Assembly: GCA_030146605.1 (NCBI GenBank)
Contig: JASLBO010000165.1
Span: 1-10,103 of the forward strand
Length of the DNA stretch: 10,103 nt
From: Sphingomonas sp.
GTDB lineage: Bacteria > Pseudomonadota > Alphaproteobacteria > Sphingomonadales > Sphingomonadaceae
Direction: 5' to 3'
The position numbers were made by a program, and so were the translations under genes. This document shows positions 1-9,244 of this stretch, piece after piece. Numbering within the stretch: the first letter of the stretch is position 1; every line of letters begins with the position of its first letter. The notes beneath the pieces were generated by a model. It saw only the letters and a list, made by a program, of their open reading frames with translations. It was not told the DNA's origin and did not search any database.

Positions 1-479
1 GCCCGCCCCCAGCCGAGACCTTACCGGTCACCTTCGGGCTGCTGCTCAACCTCGTCGGGGTGATGGGCGGGGCGAGCAAGGAGCAGGTCTGGGGCTATCT
101 CGCCAATTACGTGCCGGACGCTACGCCGGAGACCTATCCCGCGCTCGATTTGCTTATTGGATATGCGCTGGCTTATGCTCGCGATTTCGTGACACCGACG
201 CTCGACAAGCGCGCTCCTGTCGGAGTTGAGATCGACGCACTGAAGCGGCTCGATACCGACCTCGCTGCATTGCCCGCCAATGGCTCGGCCGAGGACATCC
301 AGAATTTGGTCTACGAGATCGGCAAGACCGGCGGGTTCGAGAATCTGCGCGACTGGTTCAAAGCGCTGTACGAGACCTTGCTCGGCTCCGAACAGGGGCC
401 GCGGATGGGCAGCTTCATCGCGCTGTATGGAATCGAGAATAGTCGGAAACTGATAGCCGAGGCGCTCGCGCGCGCATGA
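1..479 (+). CDS. lysK: Lysine--tRNA ligase, class I (C-terminal part, 5' truncated)
   Basis: The frame is open from the left window edge (first full codon at 3) to TGA at 477-479, giving about 158 C-terminal residues. The protein charges tRNA-Lys with lysine in the cytoplasm. The visible part is the alpha-helical C-terminal anticodon-binding region of the class I (archaeal-type) enzyme that many alphaproteobacteria use in place of class II LysS. Typical stretches are PVTFGLLLNLVGVMGG near the left edge, then LRDWFKALYETLLG and GPRMGSFIALYG near the end. The class I catalytic motifs (HIGH, KMSKS) would lie upstream, outside the window. The stop overlaps the nhaA start in ATGA, so translation of the two genes is probably coupled. 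The family call rests on remembered C-terminal sequence only. Confidence 0.85.
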   Translation, partial: PPPAETLPVTFGLLLNLVGVMGGASKEQVWGYLANYVPDATPETYPALDLLIGYALAYARDFVTPTLDKRAPVGVEIDALKRLDTDLAALPANGSAEDIQNLVYEIGKTGGFENLRDWFKALYETLLGSEQGPRMGSFIALYGIENSRKLIAEALARA

Positions 480-1729
480 GCCGGGCGCCGCTCCTCCGCC
501 GGGCGCGCTCGGCGACGCGCAACTTCCTCCATAGCGAGGCTGCGGGAGGCGTGGTGCTGATCGGAGCGGCGCTGCTGGCAATGGTCGCGGCGAACGTGCC
601 GGGCTGGCGCGAGGCCTATTTCCACGCGCTGCACTTGGAGACTGGGCCGGTGATCAGTCCGGGCTACGGGCCAATGACGGTGCATCTGTGGATCAACGAT
701 GCAGCGATGGCGCTCTTCTTCCTGCTCGTTGGGCTCGAGATCAAGCGCGAGTTCGTCGACGGCCGGCTGGCGAGCTGGGAGCGGCGGCGGCTGCCGGTGC
801 TGGCCGCGGCGGCGGGGATGGCAGTTCCTGCGGCACTCTATCTGTTCGTCACCCGCGGGGAAAGCGGGCTGACCAGCGGCTGGGCGGTCCCCGCCGCCAC
901 CGATATCGCTTTTGCGATCGGCGTACTCGCGCTTCTCGGCAAGCGGGCGCCGACATCGCTGAAGCTGTTCCTGACCACGGTGGCGATTGTCGACGATCTC
1001 GGCGCGGTGGCGATCATCGCCTTGTTCTACACCGCCGATCTCGACCTGGTCGCGCTAGCGGGCGCGGCAGGAGTGATGGCAGCGATGTTCGCGCTCAATC
1101 TAGGCGGGGTGAAGCGGCTGATGATCTATCTGCCGCTTGCAGCGGTCCTCTGGTATTTCGTCTTCCTGTCGGGGGTCCACGCCACCGTTGCCGGAGTCGC
1201 CGCGGCGTTGATGATTCCGATCACCAAATCCCCCGGCGCGCCCGACGATGCGCATTCGCCGCTCCACCGGCTCGAACATGCGCTGCATCCATGGTCGGCC
1301 TTCGTGATCGTGCCCCTGTTCGGCTTCGCCAATGCCGGTGTCTCGCTACACGGCATGTCGCCGGCTATCCTGCTCGCGCCGCTGCCGCTTGGCCTCGCGC
1401 TGGGGCTGTTCCTCGGCAAGCAGATCGGCATCTTCGGGAGCATCTGGATCGCGCACCGGACAGGATTCGCGCCCAAGCCGGGCTGGTCGAGCTGGCCGCA
1501 GATCTATGGCGTGTCGCTGCTCGCCGGGATCGGCTTCACGATGAGCCTGTTCATCGGCGGGCTGGCCTTTCCCGGGAATGCGGTGCTCGCCGACGAAGTC
1601 AAGGTCGGGGTGCTCGCCGGATCCTTGCTATCGGCGGTTGCTGGCTATGTGGTGCTGCGCCTGGCGCCTCCACGCCGCGCGCTGGCGATCCGGCAAATCG
1701 AGGCTAGGCGAACACCACCCGTTGCGTAG
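476..1729 (+). CDS. nhaA: Na+/H+ antiporter NhaA
   Basis: This 417-residue inner-membrane protein exchanges external H+ for internal Na+ or Li+ for pH and sodium homeostasis. It carries the NhaA hallmarks: ATDIAFAIGVLALLG with the ion-binding Asp143, TVAIVDDLGAVAI with Asp173-Asp174, SGVHATVAG with His235, GKQIGI with Lys315, and GIGFTMSLFIGGLAF at 351-365. These match E. coli D133, D163/D164, H225 and K300 with a steady offset of 10 to 15 residues. Length is slightly above the usual 380-400 because of an Arg-rich N-terminus. The ATG lies inside the lysK stop (ATGA, 476-479), so it is probably translated by coupling to lysK, and no separate promoter is evident. The last 26 bases overlap the 3' end of the minus-strand pseudogene that follows. 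Confidence 0.96.
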   Translation: MSRAPLLRRARSATRNFLHSEAAGGVVLIGAALLAMVAANVPGWREAYFHALHLETGPVISPGYGPMTVHLWINDAAMALFFLLVGLEIKREFVDGRLASWERRRLPVLAAAAGMAVPAALYLFVTRGESGLTSGWAVPAATDIAFAIGVLALLGKRAPTSLKLFLTTVAIVDDLGAVAIIALFYTADLDLVALAGAAGVMAAMFALNLGGVKRLMIYLPLAAVLWYFVFLSGVHATVAGVAAALMIPITKSPGAPDDAHSPLHRLEHALHPWSAFVIVPLFGFANAGVSLHGMSPAILLAPLPLGLALGLFLGKQIGIFGSIWIAHRTGFAPKPGWSSWPQIYGVSLLAGIGFTMSLFIGGLAFPGNAVLADEVKVGVLAGSLLSAVAGYVVLRLAPPRRALAIRQIEARRTPPVA

Positions 1730-2697
1730 CGCGGCGACCGGACAGCACGGCGAAGCACCAGACGACCAGCCCGACCAGCGCCAGCGCCGCGCCGACATAG
1801 CCGGTCGAGGTCCAGCCGAGCCCGCCAGCGATCGCCAAGCGCATTGGCGGTGTTGAACGCCGAATGGTTGAGCGACGCGGCGAGCATTTGCGCCTCGCCC
1901 GCGACATCCATCAGCCGGGTTTGCAGAATCGCGCCGAGCGCCCTGGCAAAGCCGATCGCGCCGATACCGAGCGTCAGCAACACTTGGCCGTTGCCAGCGC
2001 ACCGAGCTCGCGCAGGGGACTGGCGTCGTTCGCAGGCTTTTTCCGCGGCGCGATCCAATAGACAAGAGCTATCGTCAGCAGCGCCAGCGCGGCGACGACC
2101 GCAAAGCCCCAACGCTAGCCGATCGCCTAGCCCATCCAATTGGCAACCGGAACGCCCATCATCGTGGCGACGCTCAGCCCGAGCATCACGCGGCCCACGG
2201 CCTGTGAGCGCTTGTCGTCGGGGACGAGAGACGCGGCGACGAGCGCAGCGATCCGAAATTGGCGCCGTGCGGGAGGCCGCTGAGGAAGCGGAGAACGAGC
2301 ATCCAGCCGTAAGTCGGCGCGAGCGCGCTCAATCCGTTGAACAGCCCGAAGCTCGCCATCAGCAGGATCAGCTGCGTCCGCCGCGCGATCTTCGCGCCGA
2401 GCACCGCTAGTAAAGGTCCGCCACAACCACGCCGAGCGCATAGACGCTGATCACACGCCCGATAGTCGCTTCGTCGACGCCGAGCCCTTGCCCGAAATAT
2501 GGCAGCAGGCTCATCGTCGCGAATTCGGTGGTGCCGATCGCGAAGCCGCCCATCGCGAGCGCGAAATGGACGAGCGCAGGCGGGCGCGGAGGACTTTCAG
2601 GGGAGATGCTGGGCAGGGGCTGCACGTGGTGATGCTGCACTGCAGCGTCAACTTCGCGGGCTCGCGAAGAAGCGCCAACAAACTCCAGAAACATCAT
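1704..2697 (-). pseudogene. Decayed MFS (DHA1/AraJ-type) transporter
   Basis: Minus-strand reading from ATGATG at 2697 gives recognisable MFS protein only if frames are switched. The pieces are: LVHFALAMGGFAIGTTEFAT and GVDEATIGRVISVYALGVVV (about 2600-2420); a shift to PLLAVLGAKIARR through RFLSGLPHGANFG (about 2418-2251); a shift to IAALVAASLVPDDKRSQAVG through PVANWMG, with amber codons at 2127-2129 (expected Gln) and 2115-2117 (expected Trp); a shift near 1988 to VLLTLGIGAIGFA; direct joining near 1945 to ALGAILQTRLMDVAGEAQ, which skips roughly 70-100 residues of the expected second half; and a shift near 1838 to LAIAGGLGWTSTGYVGA through VVFA and TAG at 1704-1706. Most lesions look like one-base losses, while the last also drops about six codons. 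AGGA lies just before the start. The gene is divergent from the next MFS gene and overlaps the nhaA end tail to tail. The original substrate cannot be told. Confidence 0.88.
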
Positions 2698-2745
2698 TTT
2701 TCCTGGCGTGCGCACCTGCATCCGCCTCACGACGTTTAGAATGCA

Positions 2746-3981
2746 ATGATGACGACCGGTGGATTGCAAAAGGGTACGAGCGAATATCGGCGGCTGACGC
2801 TGGCGATGCTGTTCGGCGGATTTTCGACCTTTTCGCTTCTCTATTCGGTGCAGCCGCTGCTGTCGCTGTTCGCGCACGAGTTCACGCTCAGCGCCGAGGA
2901 GTCGAGCCTGGCGATTTCGCTGGCGACCGGACCGCTCGCCGTCGCGATCGTCTTCGCCGGATTGCTCTCGGACCGCTACGGGCGGCGGCCGCTGATGGTT
3001 CTGGCGATGTTCGGTGCCGGCTTGCTCACCATGCTCACGGCCTTCGCGCCGGGCTGGACCGCGTTGCTCGGGCTGCGCCTGCTCACCGGGCTCGCGCTGG
3101 CCGGGATGCCGGCAGTGGCGATGGCCTATGTCAGCGAGGAGATTGATCCGCATTCGGTCGGCCGGGCGATGGGGCTCTACATCGCCGGCAGCGGTGTCGG
3201 CGGGATGGCGGGGAGGCTCGGCGTCAGTTTGATGACCGAGCTCGCCGACTGGCGCTGGGCGCTTGCCTTGGCCGGGCTGACCGGGCTGGTGATGGCCGAA
3301 GCGTTTCGTCGGCTCGCGCCGCCATCGCGCCGCTTCACGCCGCACCCGGTGCACCCGGCCGCGGTGTTCGATGCAGGCAAGACGCTGTTCCGCGACCGGG
3401 CGATGCCGTTGCTCTATGCCGAGGCGTTCCTGCTGATGGGGGTGTTCGTCACCATTTACAATTTTGTCGGCTTCCGGTTGATCGCGCCGCCGTTCAGCCT
3501 GAGCCACGCAGCAATCGGTGCGGTCTTCCTGCTCTATCTGCTCGGCTCGGTGAGTTCGACCTGGTTCGGCGGACTTGCCGAGCGCAAGGGGCGACGCCTG
3601 ATCTTCTGGATGCCGACAGGGCTGCTGTTGATCGGCACCGCGTTCACCGCCGCCGGGTGGCTGTTTTTGGTGATCGTTGGGATCGGCGTTGTCACCGTCG
3701 GATTCTTCGGGGCGCATTCGGTCGCATCGAGCTGGGTTGGGCGCCGCGCGCGCGCCGGGCAGGGGCAGGCTGCGGCCTTTTACCTGTTCTTTTATTATCT
3801 CGGATCGAGCGTGCTCGGCTCGGCGGGCGGGTTCGCCTGGACGCGCTGGGGATGGAACGGGGTCGCGCTGTATTGCGGCGTGCTGACCGTCATCGCGCTG
3901 GCAATCGCGGCAAAGCTCGCGACGATCCCGCCCCTCCCCATGCCCGAAATCACGCCGCCGCGGCCGATGGGCGCGGATTGA
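2746..3981 (+). CDS. MFS transporter, YnfM-like
   Basis: A 411-residue, 12-helix inner-membrane permease of the major facilitator superfamily (drug/H+ antiporter-1 type), probably an exporter of unknown substrate. MFS motif A is [10 protein letters not shown] at residues 72-81, repeated in weaker form as [10 protein letters not shown] in the second half. [62 protein letters not shown] and [14 protein letters not shown] closely follow what I remember of E. coli YnfM, and the length fits. The start is uncertain: ATG occurs at 2746 and 2749, with no clear Shine-Dalgarno sequence. TAGAAT at 2737-2742 could be a -10 element, which would make the mRNA almost leaderless. The gene is divergent from the MFS pseudogene (48-base gap) and converges on etfA with 33 bases between stop codons; I see no clear terminator hairpin there. 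No frameshift is visible, unlike its neighbour. Confidence 0.9.
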   Translation: MMTTGGLQKGTSEYRRLTLAMLFGGFSTFSLLYSVQPLLSLFAHEFTLSAEESSLAISLATGPLAVAIVFAGLLSDRYGRRPLMVLAMFGAGLLTMLTAFAPGWTALLGLRLLTGLALAGMPAVAMAYVSEEIDPHSVGRAMGLYIAGSGVGGMAGRLGVSLMTELADWRWALALAGLTGLVMAEAFRRLAPPSRRFTPHPVHPAAVFDAGKTLFRDRAMPLLYAEAFLLMGVFVTIYNFVGFRLIAPPFSLSHAAIGAVFLLYLLGSVSSTWFGGLAERKGRRLIFWMPTGLLLIGTAFTAAGWLFLVIVGIGVVTVGFFGAHSVASSWVGRRARAGQGQAAAFYLFFYYLGSSVLGSAGGFAWTRWGWNGVALYCGVLTVIALAIAAKLATIPPLPMPEITPPRPMGAD

Positions 3982-4014
3982 GCACGCCGCGCTTCCGCTG
4001 CCGAGCCCGCGCGA

Positions 4015-4944
4015 TCAGAGCTTCTCGGTCAGCTCCGGAACGATCTTGAACAGGTCGCCGACCAGGCCGATGTCCGCGACCTGGAAGATCGGGGCGTCTT
4101 CGTCCTTGTTGATCGCGACGATGATCTTCGAGTCCTTCATCCCCGCGAGATGCTGGATCGCACCCGAGATGCCGACCGCGATATAGACTTCGGGCGCGAC
4201 GATCTTGCCGGTCTGGCCGACCTGATAGTCGTTGGGCACATAGCCCGCGTCGACTGCCGCGCGTGAGGCGCCGACCGCGGCGCCGAGCTTGTCGGCGAGC
4301 GGCTCGATGATCGAGTGGAAGTTCTCGCTGTTCTGCAGCGCCCGCCCGCCCGAGACGATGATCTTGGCGCTGGTCAGCTCGGGACGCACCGATTCGGCGA
4401 TTTCGGAGCCGGCGAAGGTCGAAAGACCGGCATCACCCGCCCCACCGATCGCTTCGACCGTGCCGCTGCCGCCGCTGGTTGCCGCTTTCTCGAACGCCGT
4501 GCCGCGCACCGTGATCACCAGCTTCTTGTCGCTGGTCTGCACCGTCGCGATCGCGTTGCCGGCATAGATCGGCCGCGTGAAGGTGTCCGGGCTCTCGACC
4601 GAGAGGATGTCGGAAATCTGCATCACATCGAGCAAGGCGGCGACGCGCGGCGCGATGTTCTTGCCGGTGGTGGTCGACGGGAACAGCACCGCATCGTGAT
4701 CGGCCATCAGCCCGACGATCAGCGGCGCGACATTCTCGGCGAGCGCGTGTTCGAACGCGGCGTGGTCGGCCAGATGGACCTTGCCGACGCCGGCGATCTT
4801 CGCGGCTTCGTCGGCCACGCCCGCGGCGCCCGAACCGGCGACGAGGAGGTGGACTTCACCGAGCTTCGACGCCGCGGTGACGGTGGCGAGCGTTGCGTCC
4901 TTGACGTGCTTGTTGTCGTGTTCGACCCAGACGAGCGTCTTCAT
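4015..4944 (-). CDS. etfA: Electron transfer flavoprotein subunit alpha
   Basis: The 309-residue FAD-binding subunit of the soluble EtfAB heterodimer. It takes electrons from acyl-CoA and amino-acid dehydrogenases and passes them to ETF:ubiquinone oxidoreductase. The N-terminal domain starts [11 protein letters not shown]. The C-terminal FAD domain shows [11 protein letters not shown] (195-205), [20 protein letters not shown] (235-254), [20 protein letters not shown] (256-275) and [20 protein letters not shown] (277-296), the standard ETF-alpha flavin site. The ATG at 4944 is chosen because [11 protein letters not shown] is the family N-terminus and GGAGAG lies seven bases ahead. An in-frame GTG at 4995 would add 17 residues encoded by repeat sequence and is unlikely. 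It follows etfB by 83 bases that hold an inverted repeat. Confidence 0.96.
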   Translation of the reverse strand: MKTLVWVEHDNKHVKDATLATVTAASKLGEVHLLVAGSGAAGVADEAAKIAGVGKVHLADHAAFEHALAENVAPLIVGLMADHDAVLFPSTTTGKNIAPRVAALLDVMQISDILSVESPDTFTRPIYAGNAIATVQTSDKKLVITVRGTAFEKAATSGGSGTVEAIGGAGDAGLSTFAGSEIAESVRPELTSAKIIVSGGRALQNSENFHSIIEPLADKLGAAVGASRAAVDAGYVPNDYQVGQTGKIVAPEVYIAVGISGAIQHLAGMKDSKIIVAINKDEDAPIFQVADIGLVGDLFKIVPELTEKL

Positions 4945-4951
4945 ATCTTCT

Positions 4952-4957
4952 CTCTCC
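4952..4957 (-). promoter_or_regulatory. etfA ribosome binding site, overlapping the repeat
   Basis: GGAGAG (minus strand, 4957 to 4952) lies seven bases before the etfA ATG. Its first two G bases are also the last two of the 3' arm of the inverted repeat in the mRNA. Folding of the repeat could therefore affect ribosome access to etfA. The overlap is seen; the effect is inferred. Confidence 0.6.
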
Positions 4958-5023
4958 GTTCGGGCTGAGCTTGTCGAAGCCCGAGTGAGTCCCATCGCCC
5001 TTCGACAAGCTCGGGGCGAGCGG
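4956..5023. repeat. REP-like imperfect inverted repeat between etfB and etfA
   Basis: Two 24-base arms, 4956-4979 and 5000-5023, are inverted copies with 20 of 24 matches around a 20-base loop. The core is perfect over 13 bp: GAGCTTGTCGAAG at 4967-4979 against CTTCGACAAGCTC at 5000-5012. From memory, CTTCGACAAGCTC followed by a GC-rich tail is a very common dispersed intergenic element in sphingomonads and some other proteobacteria; I could not check this. In the etfBA transcript it would form a strong hairpin after the etfB stop (5028-5030). No U-tract follows, so it is not a classical terminator. It could stabilise the etfB 3' end or lower etfA expression. Confidence 0.8.
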
Positions 5024-5027
5024 TGTG

Positions 5028-5780
5028 TTACTTGGCGACGCCGAGACCCTTGAGGCGCTCGACCAGTTCGTCGACGCTGCCGACCTTGACCCCCGCCTGG
5101 CGCTTGCCGGGCTCGACCACCCGAATCGTCTTCAGCCGCGGTGCGACATCGACGCCGTAATCGGCGATGGTCTTCTTCGCGACCGGCTTGGACTTGGCCT
5201 TCATGATGTTGGGCAAGGTGGCGTAGCGCGGCTCATTGAGGCGCAGATCGGTGGTGACGATCGCGGGCAGCTTGAGATCGACGGTCTCGAGCCCGCCATC
5301 GACTTCGCGGGTGACCTTGACGCGCTCGCCCTCGACTTCGACCTTCGAGGCGAAGGTGCCCTGCGCCCAGCCGAGCAACGCGGCGAGCATCTGGCCGGTC
5401 TGGTTGGCATCGTCGTCGATGGCCTGCTTGCCGAGGATGATCAGCCCGGGCTGTTCCTCTTCCGCGACCTTGGCGAGCAATTTGGCGACTGCGAGCGGCT
5501 CGACTTCGTCCTCGGTAGCGATCAGAATCGCGCGGTCCGCACCCATCGCGCGCGCCGTGAGCAGCACGTCGGTCTCGGCCTTGGGTACGCCGATCGTCAC
5601 GACGACGACTTCGGTGACGGCGCCCTTTTCCTTGAGCCGCACCGCCTCTTCGATCGCGATCTCGTCGAACGGGTTCATGCTCATCTTGACGTTGGCCAGA
5701 TCGACCCCCGTCCCGTCCGCCTTCACGCGGGGCTTCACATTATAGTCAAGCACCCGCTTGACCGGCACCAAGACCTTCAT
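5028..5780 (-). CDS. etfB: Electron transfer flavoprotein subunit beta
   Basis: The 250-residue AMP-binding partner of EtfA; it forms most of the contact with client dehydrogenases. Family features are [20 protein letters not shown] at the N-terminus, [17 protein letters not shown] (35-51), the nucleotide-binding stretch [23 protein letters not shown] (starting at 116), and the ETF-beta signature [19 protein letters not shown] (181-199). The AMP-binding loop and recognition region are complete, and length is normal for the family (about 249-250). The ATG at 5780 is preceded by GGAGAGAAG with good spacing. It is followed by etfA, which has a nearly identical ribosome binding site. A palindrome 66 bases ahead of the start is a candidate operator. 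The gene may also be read through from sucC and the GFA gene upstream. Confidence 0.97.
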   Translation of the reverse strand: MKVLVPVKRVLDYNVKPRVKADGTGVDLANVKMSMNPFDEIAIEEAVRLKEKGAVTEVVVVTIGVPKAETDVLLTARAMGADRAILIATEDEVEPLAVAKLLAKVAEEEQPGLIILGKQAIDDDANQTGQMLAALLGWAQGTFASKVEVEGERVKVTREVDGGLETVDLKLPAIVTTDLRLNEPRYATLPNIMKAKSKPVAKKTIADYGVDVAPRLKTIRVVEPGKRQAGVKVGSVDELVERLKGLGVAK

Positions 5781-5845
5781 CTGCTTCTCTCCGTTGGCTC
5801 CTGTTTCCGGGGAGGAAAGGCCGAGCCTGGCTAAAACTCCACTGG

Positions 5846-5867
5846 CTTACGTTTACGCGAACGTCAA
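5846..5867 (-). promoter_or_regulatory. Putative palindromic operator / promoter element of etfBA
   Basis: On the minus strand, TTGACGTT (5867-5860) and AACGTAAG (5853-5846) are inverted arms around a six-base centre, sharing the core ACGTT/AACGT. The left arm begins with TTGACG, a good -35-like hexamer, but I see no convincing -10 at the normal distance. The dyad lies 66 bases ahead of the etfB ATG and overlaps the GFA stop codon. ACGTT-type dyads of this form remind me of MerR-family regulators of branched-chain amino-acid and acyl-CoA breakdown (LiuR type), whose regulons include etf genes. The dyad is seen; the regulator is an inference. Confidence 0.4.
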
Positions 5868-6204
5868 CCTGAGTGCGATTGCGCGAATCCCTGCAACAGC
5901 GGATCGAATGTCTCGGGCGGCGGGAAGGTTGCGAAGCTGTGCGTCGCGCCGGTCTTCGCCCACGGCAATGCTTCCGACGTGAACGTCTCGAAGAAGGGCG
6001 GATCGGCCAGCGGGACGTCGAGCAAGGTGGTGCGGACATTGACGAAGGCATCGAAGCCCTCGGGCCGGGTGTACAGCCAGCTCATGCAATGATCGCAGAA
6101 ATAGTGCCGCGTTTCGCCGTGCATCCCGCCGATCACCGGCTTGCCCGCAATGACCGCGAACATCTCCGCGGGCCAGGCGCCGCTCACCGAATAGGCGCTT
6201 GCGG

Positions 6205-7518
<1,314 letters not shown>

Positions 7519-7619
7519 TGGGCACGCCTCATATGGCTGGCGGGATAGTTTGCGGAGGCCTTAAGCACGGCGCGCGCAGGAATCCAAATCTTTTCAGGGC
7601 AATCGCAAGTGCGACGCGG

Positions 7620-7649
7620 TTGCAATAATTTTCGTGCTCGCGGTATGAC
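7620..7649 (+). promoter_or_regulatory. Possible sigma-70-type promoter in the divergent sucC intergenic region
   Basis: TTGCAA (7620-7625) and TATGAC (7644-7649) are separated by 18 bases and point toward the secreted-protein gene at 7698. Both hexamers match the consensus only partly. The 176-base region between sucC (-) and that gene (+) should hold promoters for both directions. It also contains a small perfect dyad, TCGCA-AG-TGCGA, at 7603-7614. I see no convincing sucC promoter by eye. Confidence 0.3.
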
Positions 7650-7697
7650 GCGCCGCACGCGAGCGGGAAAAGGGGATGGCGGCGCTCAGGTGATTTG

Positions 7698-8195
7698 GTG
7701 AGCTGGCGCATGTTTCTCGCAGCCGCACTCGCAATCCTGCCCATCGCCGCCGATCCCGCACACGCCGCGCTCGCGCGTCTCACCGGCTGCTGGGATGCGC
7801 CCGGCGAAGTGATGGGCAAACCCGTCCGGACCCGGGTGCGCGGCGGCTGGCGACTCGGCGAACGCTATCTCCTGCTCGAATCGCATGGGCTCGATCCCGC
7901 CGATCCCTACGACGCGGCGATCGTCATCGGCGGCCACGACAAGACCAGGCTCAGCGGCTGGTGGATGGACAGCTTCGGCGCGGGCTACAGCGCCGCCGGG
8001 GCGGGCGAGGTCACGCAGGGTACGATCGCGATCGATTATGCCTATCCCGGCGCGGTCTATGCCAATCGCATGGTGCCGGACGGCAAAGGCTGGCGCTGGA
8101 CGATCGTCGAACGCAAGCCCGACGGCAGCGGAAAGCCGTTCGCATCCTATCGGCTGACCGCGATCGCGTGCGGCGATACCAAGTTCGCTTTCTGA
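7698..8195 (+). CDS. Secreted DUF1579-like hypothetical protein
   Basis: About 165 residues. The N-terminus is a good Sec signal peptide: Arg5, a hydrophobic stretch FLAAALAILPIA, and AHA as a likely cleavage site near residue 24, so the product is probably periplasmic. The mature part begins LTGCWDAPG and continues with GGWRLGERYLLLES, a GWWMDSFGAGYSAAG stretch and a basic end. This order (LxGxW, a long strand pattern, W-DSxG) resembles DUF1579-type or lipocalin-like beta-barrel proteins, but the match is by eye and the function unknown. Starts are possible at TTG 7695, GTG 7698 and ATG 7710. GTG is preferred because it keeps the Arg of the signal peptide and has AGG seven bases ahead; ATG 7710 has GGTGAG ahead but would drop the positive n-region. 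Next is crtZ, 40 bases on. Confidence 0.72.
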   Translation: MSWRMFLAAALAILPIAADPAHAALARLTGCWDAPGEVMGKPVRTRVRGGWRLGERYLLLESHGLDPADPYDAAIVIGGHDKTRLSGWWMDSFGAGYSAAGAGEVTQGTIAIDYAYPGAVYANRMVPDGKGWRWTIVERKPDGSGKPFASYRLTAIACGDTKFAF

Positions 8196-8235
8196 CGGAC
8201 ATGACGCGGGGCGCCGGACACCCTATCTATCCCTG

Positions 8236-8736
8236 ATGACTCTGTGGCTCGGCATCCTGCTGTTCGTCGGCACCATCGCGGTGATGGAAGGCTTCGCTTA
8301 CGCCGCGCATCGCTGGGTGATGCACGGGCCCGGCTGGTTCCTGCACGAAAGCCATCACAGGCCGCGCACCGGCGCGTTCGAACTGAACGACCTTTACGCA
8401 GTGATCTTCGCAGTGCCGTCGTTCGTGCTGCTGCTCGGCGGCGTGCAGCTCGGCTGGTGGCCGGGCTTCGCGTGGATCGGCGCGGGCATCGCCGCCTATG
8501 GCGCGATCTATTTCGGCTTTCATGACGTCATCGTCCATCAGCGCCTGCCGCACCGCTATGTCGCGCGCTCGCGCTATATGAAACGCATCGTCCAGGCGCA
8601 CCGGCTCCACCATGCGGTCGAGTCGAAGCACGGCACGGTGAGCTTCGGCTTCCTCTGGGCGCCGCGCGCCGAAATCCTCAAGCGCCAGCTCAAGGCACGC
8701 GGCGGACTGATCCGGGTTAGTGCCGACCCGGATTGA
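8236..8736 (+). CDS. crtZ: Beta-carotene 3-hydroxylase CrtZ
   Basis: A 166-residue membrane di-iron hydroxylase of the fatty-acid-hydroxylase superfamily. It adds 3-OH groups to beta-ionone rings (beta-carotene to zeaxanthin), a step towards the yellow xanthophylls of sphingomonads. All four histidine clusters are present: HRWVMH (25-30), HESHH (37-41), [12 protein letters not shown] (95-106) and HRLHH (122-126). Hydrophobic segments lie at about 4-22, 54-74 and 77-94. Length fits bacterial CrtZ (about 160-175). The start is ATG 8236 with the family-like N-terminus; the ribosome binding site is weak. No other crt gene is in the window, so the rest of the pathway must be elsewhere. The stop overlaps a TTG that could be a longer msrB start. 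Confidence 0.94.
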   Translation: MTLWLGILLFVGTIAVMEGFAYAAHRWVMHGPGWFLHESHHRPRTGAFELNDLYAVIFAVPSFVLLLGGVQLGWWPGFAWIGAGIAAYGAIYFGFHDVIVHQRLPHRYVARSRYMKRIVQAHRLHHAVESKHGTVSFGFLWAPRAEILKRQLKARGGLIRVSADPD

Positions 8737-8768
8737 CGCGCGGGCTCCTCGCGCACACATCCTTGGCC

Positions 8769-9203
8769 ATGGACCAGCTCAACCTGTCCGAGTCCGAGTG
8801 GCGCAAGCGGCTCACCCCCGAACAATATCATGTGCTGCGCGAAGCCGGCACCGAGCGCGCCTTTTCGGGGCTCTACAACGACAACAAGGCCGACGGCCTC
8901 TACCGCTGCGCCGCCTGCCAGCTCGAATTGTTCGACAGCATGGACAAATATGATTCGGGTTCGGGCTGGCCGAGCTTCACCCGGTCGATCGCATCCGGGC
9001 GCGTCGTCGAGCATGCCGACAACAGCCATGGCATGCGCCGCGTCGAGGCGCGGTGCGCGCGCTGCGACGGCCATCTCGGCCATGTCTTCCCCGATGGCCC
9101 GCCGCCGACCGGGCTCCGCTATTGCATGAACTCGGTGAGCCTCGACTTTCGTTCACGCTCGGGCAACGCAAACGACGCTAGCGGGCAACCTTCCGGCGCG
9201 TGA
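8769..9203 (+). CDS. msrB: Peptide-methionine (R)-S-oxide reductase
   Basis: A 144-residue methionine sulfoxide reductase that repairs the R-diastereomer of oxidised Met. The order is that of the family: [20 protein letters not shown] at the N-terminus, zinc Cys pairs CAAC (47-50) and CARC (96-99), [10 protein letters not shown] (61-70), [11 protein letters not shown], and the catalytic [11 protein letters not shown] with Cys119. The position that holds the resolving Cys in E. coli MsrB (GCGWPSF) is Ser65, so regeneration must use another Cys or act directly through thioredoxin; this variant is known in the family. ATG 8769 starts the conserved part. A TTG at 8733 overlapping the crtZ stop would add 12 residues without family likeness. 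No signal peptide is seen, so it is probably cytoplasmic. Confidence 0.93.
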   Translation: MDQLNLSESEWRKRLTPEQYHVLREAGTERAFSGLYNDNKADGLYRCAACQLELFDSMDKYDSGSGWPSFTRSIASGRVVEHADNSHGMRRVEARCARCDGHLGHVFPDGPPPTGLRYCMNSVSLDFRSRSGNANDASGQPSGA

Positions 9204-9244
9204 TTCTTGTGAGCTGCCGGTTTAGGGCTTAACCACCGCTTCCG

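Noticed and set aside
2701..3717. Long minus-strand open frame opposite the intact MFS gene, joined to the pseudogene 5' part
   Set aside because: Its upstream part is very rich in Arg, Gln, Glu, His and Pro with no family likeness, as expected of an antisense shadow in GC-rich DNA. Only the part below 2697 is real transporter homology.
3982..4014. Possible bidirectional terminator between the converging MFS and etfA genes
   Set aside because: The 33 bases are GC-rich, but I found no stable hairpin followed by a T-tract on either strand.
4945..4995. Longer etfA start at GTG 4995
   Set aside because: The extra 17 residues are encoded by the inverted repeat, do not resemble the family, and ATG 4944 has a well-placed GGAGAG.
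5025..5834. Plus-strand open frame of about 269 codons opposite etfB
   Set aside because: It is antisense to a clear etfB in the usual GC-rich shadow phase, and its Asp/Leu/Gly-rich product has no recognisable domain.
9221..9234. TTTA and TTAACC resembling a CtrA site ahead of the penicillin-binding protein gene
   Set aside because: The spacing is four bases, not the seven of the full CtrA consensus, and a single TTAACC half-site is too common to call.
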